Shown here: in pieces, positions 29,181 through 32,540 of the stretch
Layout of the letters: each line of letters starts with the position of its first letter
Numbering within the stretch: position 1 is the first letter of the stretch
The notes under the pieces: model-generated
What the model saw: only the letters and a program-made list of their open reading frames with translations
Databases searched by the model: none
What the model was told of the DNA's origin: nothing
IMG/VR virus record: IMGVR_UViG_3300008108_000557
Location: 1-32,540 of that record
Source: a virus
Length of the DNA stretch: 32,540 nucleotides
Strand: one strand, 5' to 3'
Position numbers and translations under genes: made by a program

Positions 29181-29323
29181 ACTAATTCTCTACTATAAAG
29201 GTTTGCTAAAATAATTCTTGCGAACTTAAAATCTTTTGCTCTGTTTAATTTAAGACCATAAGCAAGTGCCACACTTTTCAAGTATGGGTAAGCCTCATTT
29301 ATAGTCATTTTACCAATTTCCAT
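29177..29323 (-). CDS. hypothetical protein, 48 aa
   Basis: ATG 29323 to TGA 29177 gives MEIGKMTINEAYPYLKSVAL followed by basic helical residues (LKLNRAKDFKFARIILANLY). The stop overlaps the next ATG by 4 bases, and the start lies 1 base after the upstream stop. That exact fit in the operon is the main support. Confidence 0.6.
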   Translation of the reverse strand: MEIGKMTINEAYPYLKSVALAYGLKLNRAKDFKFARIILANLYSRELV

Positions 29324-29324
29324 T

Positions 29325-29537
29325 TTAATCAAATAATACAAAGTCTTCGTTTACGTGATTACACATGTTGCACATGTATGTTGGAAATGGTACAATCGTG
29401 TCTTCGTGACTTCCTGTTAATAATTTAGGTACTTTTTTTAGGAGTACCACTTCTTTAAAATATTTAGACCCGCAATCACTACACGTGATAGTTTCTTGTT
29501 GTCTTAAATCAATTTTTGGTTTTATAATATCGTCCAT
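29325..29537 (-). CDS. zinc-ribbon protein, 70 aa
   Basis: Two CxxC knuckles, CSDCGSKYFKEV (about 19-30) and YMCNMCNHVN (about 54-63), frame a loop with KVPKLLTGSHEDTIVPFP. This is the layout of small phage zinc ribbons often found near replication genes. It could bind DNA or RNA or act as an adaptor. It starts 1 base after the 30-aa gene. Confidence 0.75.
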   Translation of the reverse strand: MDDIIKPKIDLRQQETITCSDCGSKYFKEVVLLKKVPKLLTGSHEDTIVPFPTYMCNMCNHVNEDFVLFD

Positions 29538-29538
29538 A

Positions 29539-29631
29539 TTATTTTATGATATAGTTTATTGTTACTTTAATAGGTAATAATTGGTCCCAACTAGTTGTTG
29601 TTACCCAAGTAGGTGTAATTGTCATTTCCAT
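29539..29631 (-). CDS. possible micro-protein, 30 aa
   Basis: ATG 29631 to TAA 29539: MEMTITPTWVTTTSWDQLLP and a short hydrophobic end (IKVTINYIIK). It exactly fills the gap between the nuclease and the zinc-ribbon gene, ending 1 base before the latter's ATG. Support is positional; it may be non-coding. Confidence 0.4.
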   Translation of the reverse strand: MEMTITPTWVTTTSWDQLLPIKVTINYIIK

Positions 29632-29653
29632 AACTTAATATAATTCTTTTAAT

Positions 29654-30511
29654 TTATTTAGTCAAATATTGTTTTATATCCATACTAAGTATAGTATCAA
29701 AAACTTCTTTAGGTATTCTATATTCAACAAATTCCATTTCATCGGTTAAGTGCACAATAACTCCTCCGTAAAATTTAAGGTTTTCATATTTTGTCCCTTC
29801 CAACATTTTCAACAATAGTTTTGCATAAAATGGAAGTTGTGTGTAGTAGTGACCAAGAGCGTTGTTTGGTAACTTTTCAAATGGTCTTTTCATTGGTTTT
29901 GTAAAGTTATTGGTTTCCATATTTTTTTGTTTGTTTGTCTTCCAATCTGTAACAACAAAACCAAAACCAGTTTTTTCTTTATTAAACATTAACCAAAACT
30001 TATCGGGTTGTCCTGTGTATCCTAATTCGGGATGACCTAAAACCATTTCCGTGTCTAATAAAATTGCCCCCCTTTCTTTCATTAACTTTAAAAACTTCTT
30101 ACCTGCGTTAATCATTCTATCACCTTTCATAGTCATTTCCATGTCACACTCATAGACAGGTTGTCTAACTTCTTTTTTAACATTAAACATAGAAAGAGTT
30201 TCAGTTTCCAATTCAAAGTGAACCCTACTTCCCATGTTTGTTGATGTAGTACCGGCCTTTGCCCATTCCTCCATAAGTTGTTGAGCCTCATACGGGTCAC
30301 CTTTAGCCTTTTTATATGCCGCCTCTTCAGTTGGAAACTCATCATAAAACAACTTCATAACTTTAGATACGGATGGGAAGTCCGATCTAACTTTTCCGTC
30401 TAAATCCTTCATCGTATATTTATGTGCATCTTCCTCAAACGTCAATTCAAGTTCTTTTTGTTTTTCCTTGATTATTTCCCTAATCTCTTGTGCAATTATT
30501 TTTAAATCCAT
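29654..30511 (-). CDS. RecB/Cas4-like PD-(D/E)XK nuclease
   Basis: 285 residues. The pattern of RecB-family nucleases is complete: GSRVHFELE (94-102, the GxxxH element), GYTGQPDKFWLM (164-175, with Asp170), VVTDWKTNK (187-194, D189 and K191) and the QLPFYAKLL helix (225-233, QxxxY). It probably acts as an exonuclease on DNA ends, in recombination or in degrading host DNA. The first 45 residues form a charged helix. No iron-sulfur cysteines are seen, unlike Cas4. Its start overlaps the primase stop by 1 base. Confidence 0.88.
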   Translation of the reverse strand: MDLKIIAQEIREIIKEKQKELELTFEEDAHKYTMKDLDGKVRSDFPSVSKVMKLFYDEFPTEEAAYKKAKGDPYEAQQLMEEWAKAGTTSTNMGSRVHFELETETLSMFNVKKEVRQPVYECDMEMTMKGDRMINAGKKFLKLMKERGAILLDTEMVLGHPELGYTGQPDKFWLMFNKEKTGFGFVVTDWKTNKQKNMETNNFTKPMKRPFEKLPNNALGHYYTQLPFYAKLLLKMLEGTKYENLKFYGGVIVHLTDEMEFVEYRIPKEVFDTILSMDIKQYLTK

Positions 30512-31428
30512 TATTTAATTTCCTCGTAGTATTGTTCTATGTCACCTCTAAGATCACATACGTCTTTATCTTTTGGTAGTTTTACTAATTTCACTCTGTT
30601 ATAAAGTGTACCACCATTTAGTTTATCAAATAGTTTTTTGGCATCCACATAAGCGTCACCATCCAAGCAAACTATTATATTCTTTTTTGCCTTTGTATAT
30701 AATTTTTCCCAAAGATTGTCGTTTATATATTTTCCAAGTAAACATATTGAGTTATCCAAAAAGAAACTATCGAACACACCCTCAACTAGGTATATATCTT
30801 TTTTCCAATCAATTAAACTCTCGTTAAAAATTAGGAAGTCCTTTGCTGCTTCAGGGTTTTTATACTTTAATCTACTTTTTGGGTTCCAAGATCTAGATAC
30901 AAAAAAATTTAATTCCCCTTTTTTATTATATGACGGTACAATAATTCTACCGGCATACTCACCTTCAACACATAAACCTATGTTGTACTTATTAATAATA
31001 TTATCTGTGATACCTCTTTTTTTAAGGTAGTTATACGCTTCTTTTCTTGGAATATGAAGGGGGTGTATTTCTTCAAACTTCTTATACTCTTTTGGGAGTT
31101 CCATTGGTTTATAAACCTTTTCTTTCTTCTCAAACTCATCAGGTCTGATTAGTTTATAAACCTTCTTATCTTTTTTAGTTCCGTATTTATCGATTAGTTT
31201 TCCTAAATGTCCGTAGGTCCCGTGAGTTTCGGCACATGCCCAACATTTATACACATGTTGATGGAAATTGATTTCAAGGTTCCCTTTACCATCTGTTTTA
31301 TCCATCCCTTTAATATCATAAGAACACACCGGACAGTCAACGGACATTTGTCCACTGGACTCATTAACATTTTTTGGGTCACCAAACATCGTTAACAATA
31401 AATCAACCAATAGGGATTCTTCTTTCAT
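30511..31428 (-). CDS. DNA primase, DnaG/T7-type with zinc finger and TOPRIM
   Basis: 305 residues. The zinc-binding head has Cys32-Cys35 and Cys62-Cys65 (DCPVC, KCWAC). A helical region EAYNYLKKRGITDNIINKYN follows, and then the TOPRIM fold with LVEGVFDSFF (214-223, catalytic Glu) and IVCLDGDAY (252-260, DxD). It lays RNA primers for lagging-strand synthesis. It lacks a helicase domain, unlike T7 gp4, so a separate helicase is expected elsewhere in the genome. A Bacteroidota-like promoter sits directly upstream. Confidence 0.92.
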   Translation of the reverse strand: MKEESLLVDLLLTMFGDPKNVNESSGQMSVDCPVCSYDIKGMDKTDGKGNLEINFHQHVYKCWACAETHGTYGHLGKLIDKYGTKKDKKVYKLIRPDEFEKKEKVYKPMELPKEYKKFEEIHPLHIPRKEAYNYLKKRGITDNIINKYNIGLCVEGEYAGRIIVPSYNKKGELNFFVSRSWNPKSRLKYKNPEAAKDFLIFNESLIDWKKDIYLVEGVFDSFFLDNSICLLGKYINDNLWEKLYTKAKKNIIVCLDGDAYVDAKKLFDKLNGGTLYNRVKLVKLPKDKDVCDLRGDIEQYYEEIK

Positions 31429-31432
31429 ACAT

Positions 31433-31462
31433 AAAAGATAAGAAGAATAAGGGGAATGTCAA
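31433..31462 (-). promoter_or_regulatory. promoter of the primase operon
   Basis: On the minus strand TTG (31460-31462, within TTGACA), 19 bases, then TATCTTTT (31433-31440), one base short of TAnnTTTG. It ends 4 bases before the ATG at 31428. The 75-base gap 31429-31503 holds nothing else recognisable. Confidence 0.5.
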
Positions 31463-31503
31463 TTATCGGCACTTCTACCTATAATTTTATTTATTGAAAG
31501 AAT

Positions 31504-32109
31504 TTACCAAATTTTTTGTTCTTTCATATAACCAAGAACACAAGTGTAAGAATCTGCCATATCAAAACATTCTTTTTTCAAAGTATTGTTTTTTGTGTAA
31601 TGCCAAGTAATTTGTGGTTCTTTTTTAGATACGTTTTTCCAAATAATTTCTTTTTTATCAATATCTTTTGGTAATCCTCCAAATAAAACATACTTGTCCT
31701 TATCATTTTTTTGAATTAAGTCAGGCCAAGCGTATTTTCTTGAGTTATATGTTGATATAAAGTTTGGAACGATTCCCAAAATATCATAGATAGATTTTGT
31801 AATCATTGAGTTATATCTTAATAGTGTTCCAACTGTCCAAACATTATTAGAATTTAATAATGGTTCTTCAATAACAACTTTAGCGATACCTAAATTTTGA
31901 TATCCTTGTAATTTTTCTTCAAAACCAATTACCTTCATAAGTAATTCTTCAATTTTGTCTTCAGGTTTTGGTTTAATAACAGGCGAAAAATGGGTTAATT
32001 CCAATAATTGTTGTGTTTGAATATCAAATAGACTCCATCCAATAGTTTTGGTTGAAATATCTAACCCAAGAACTTTTGGTGAGTTCTTTAAATCTGTTTT
32101 TTCTGACAT
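31504..32109 (-). CDS. RuvC-like crossover junction endonuclease
   Basis: 201 residues with the RNase-H fold acids of RuvC-like enzymes: VLGLDISTKTIGWSL (Asp17), KVVIEEPLL (Glu near residue 80) and the C-terminal CFDMADSYTCVLGYM (two Asp/Ser positions on the last helix). Such enzymes cut Holliday junctions and would resolve branched phage DNA before packaging, complementing the gp46/47 recombination complex. It follows the virion gene by 8 bases. Confidence 0.85.
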   Translation of the reverse strand: MSEKTDLKNSPKVLGLDISTKTIGWSLFDIQTQQLLELTHFSPVIKPKPEDKIEELLMKVIGFEEKLQGYQNLGIAKVVIEEPLLNSNNVWTVGTLLRYNSMITKSIYDILGIVPNFISTYNSRKYAWPDLIQKNDKDKYVLFGGLPKDIDKKEIIWKNVSKKEPQITWHYTKNNTLKKECFDMADSYTCVLGYMKEQKIW

Positions 32110-32117
32110 AAAATAAC

Positions 32118-32540
32118 TTAAAAATCAAGTTTAATCGGATACTGTTGTATCCCTTGTCTTTTTTCAGGGGATTGTATCTTAGATATAACCATAAGTTCTT
32201 TATCAGCATTGTAAAGCCCAACTTCAGTAACGTAAGGATTTGCACCATTCCAAGTAGGATTTGATGAGTCAAAGAATTGTGTTTGACCTAAATTACATAA
32301 GAAGTTCATAACATATATAGTTGCTTGAATATCTGTTTGAATGTTACCAAAAAAGTAATATTCCCCACCAAAATTAAATGTCAATCCAGTTTGGCCGACT
32401 GCGGGTAAGTTAAGATAATTATCCAATCTATATGTTGATGCCGAATTATACATACTGTTAGTCAACTGAATTGTTGTTCCGGTCATTCCTGATTGTGTCA
32501 AATACCCACCAACGGTAGTTGCCGATAATTGTGAAATAAC
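32118..32540 (-). CDS. phage virion structural protein, C-terminal fragment (N-terminus outside window)
   Basis: The frame is open from the right window edge to TAA at 32118, about 140 residues. A TTG at 32501 is not needed as a start since coding-like sequence continues upstream (SQLSATTVGGY). Thr/Asn/Gly/Tyr-rich beta structure such as FNFGGEYYFFGNIQTDIQAT and the closing pattern NPYVTEVGLYNADKELMVIS are typical of baseplate, neck or tail-fibre-type proteins of large phages. The exact structural role cannot be set from this end alone. Confidence 0.75.
   Translation of the reverse strand, partial: VISQLSATTVGGYLTQSGMTGTTIQLTNSMYNSASTYRLDNYLNLPAVGQTGLTFNFGGEYYFFGNIQTDIQATIYVMNFLCNLGQTQFFDSSNPTWNGANPYVTEVGLYNADKELMVISKIQSPEKRQGIQQYPIKLDF

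Noticed and set aside
1-32540. CRISPR array, insertion sequence, integrase or attachment site
   Set aside because: No regularly spaced repeats, transposase, recombinase motif or flanking direct repeats were found; the only repeats are the MGCGCK pair, protein-internal repeats and hairpins.

Overview
The window reads as about 32.5 kb from the genome of a large, AT-rich tailed double-stranded DNA phage (Caudoviricetes) that infects a member of the Bacteroidota, most likely a flavobacterium-like host. The phage character rests on a T4-type gp46/gp47 (SbcC/SbcD) pair, a primase, a RuvC-like nuclease, a RecB-like nuclease, a virion protein with a typical phage C-terminus, an amidase-type endolysin, spanin-like proteins, DUF3310, and dense packing of many short overlapping ORFs. 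The host assignment rests on several promoters of the Bacteroidota form (TTTG, 18-19 bases, TAnnTTTG), absence of evident Shine-Dalgarno sites, a Bacteroidota-type histone H1-like protein, a short Bacteroidota-type primary sigma factor and a type II glutamine synthetase resembling those of Bacteroidota.

Layout. Positions 1-4.9 kb (minus strand): DNA methyltransferase (cut by the window edge), two small membrane proteins, DUF3310 protein, glutamine synthetase, small unknowns and a gene pair that looks like one frameshifted gene. 5.0-6.2 kb (plus strand): two tandem MGCGCK micro-proteins and one unknown. 6.2-11.2 kb (minus): glutaredoxin-like protein, PcfJ-like protein, a WCTS/leucine-rich-repeat protein, and a Dam-type methyltransferase. 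11.2-11.46 kb: a non-coding segment with an AT-rich inverted repeat, a near-perfect Bacteroidota promoter, a DnaA-box match, three hairpins and a rho-independent terminator, read as an undescribed ~150-nt RNA. 11.5-13.7 kb: plus-strand unknowns flanking a minus-strand DnaJ homologue. 13.7-15.4 kb: small proteins including a histone H1-like protein. 15.4-21.2 kb: probable virion and lysis operon (leader-bearing proteins, spanin-like pair, amidase, membrane/coiled-coil protein). 21.3-22.8 kb: a structured RNA segment, a phage sigma factor and its upstream partner. 22.8-24.2 kb: an apparent type II restriction-modification cassette. 24.2-32.5 kb: recombination and replication block (SbcC, SbcD, RecB-like nuclease, primase, RuvC-like nuclease) and the end of a virion structural gene.

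How the parts may work together. Genes with Bacteroidota-type promoters (PcfJ-like, sigma-factor operon, restriction enzyme, primase, ncRNA) would be read by host polymerase early in infection; the phage sigma factor could then redirect transcription. A second set of genes carries ATATTTAT shortly upstream and includes four of six proteins that begin with a similar short amphipathic leader ending in (I/L/V)xE. By analogy with T4 these may be late, head-targeted proteins trimmed by a prohead protease. This link between an upstream motif and a protein leader, together with the orphan ncRNA, is the most interesting unexplained signal here. All functional calls come from reading motifs by eye; no database search was possible.
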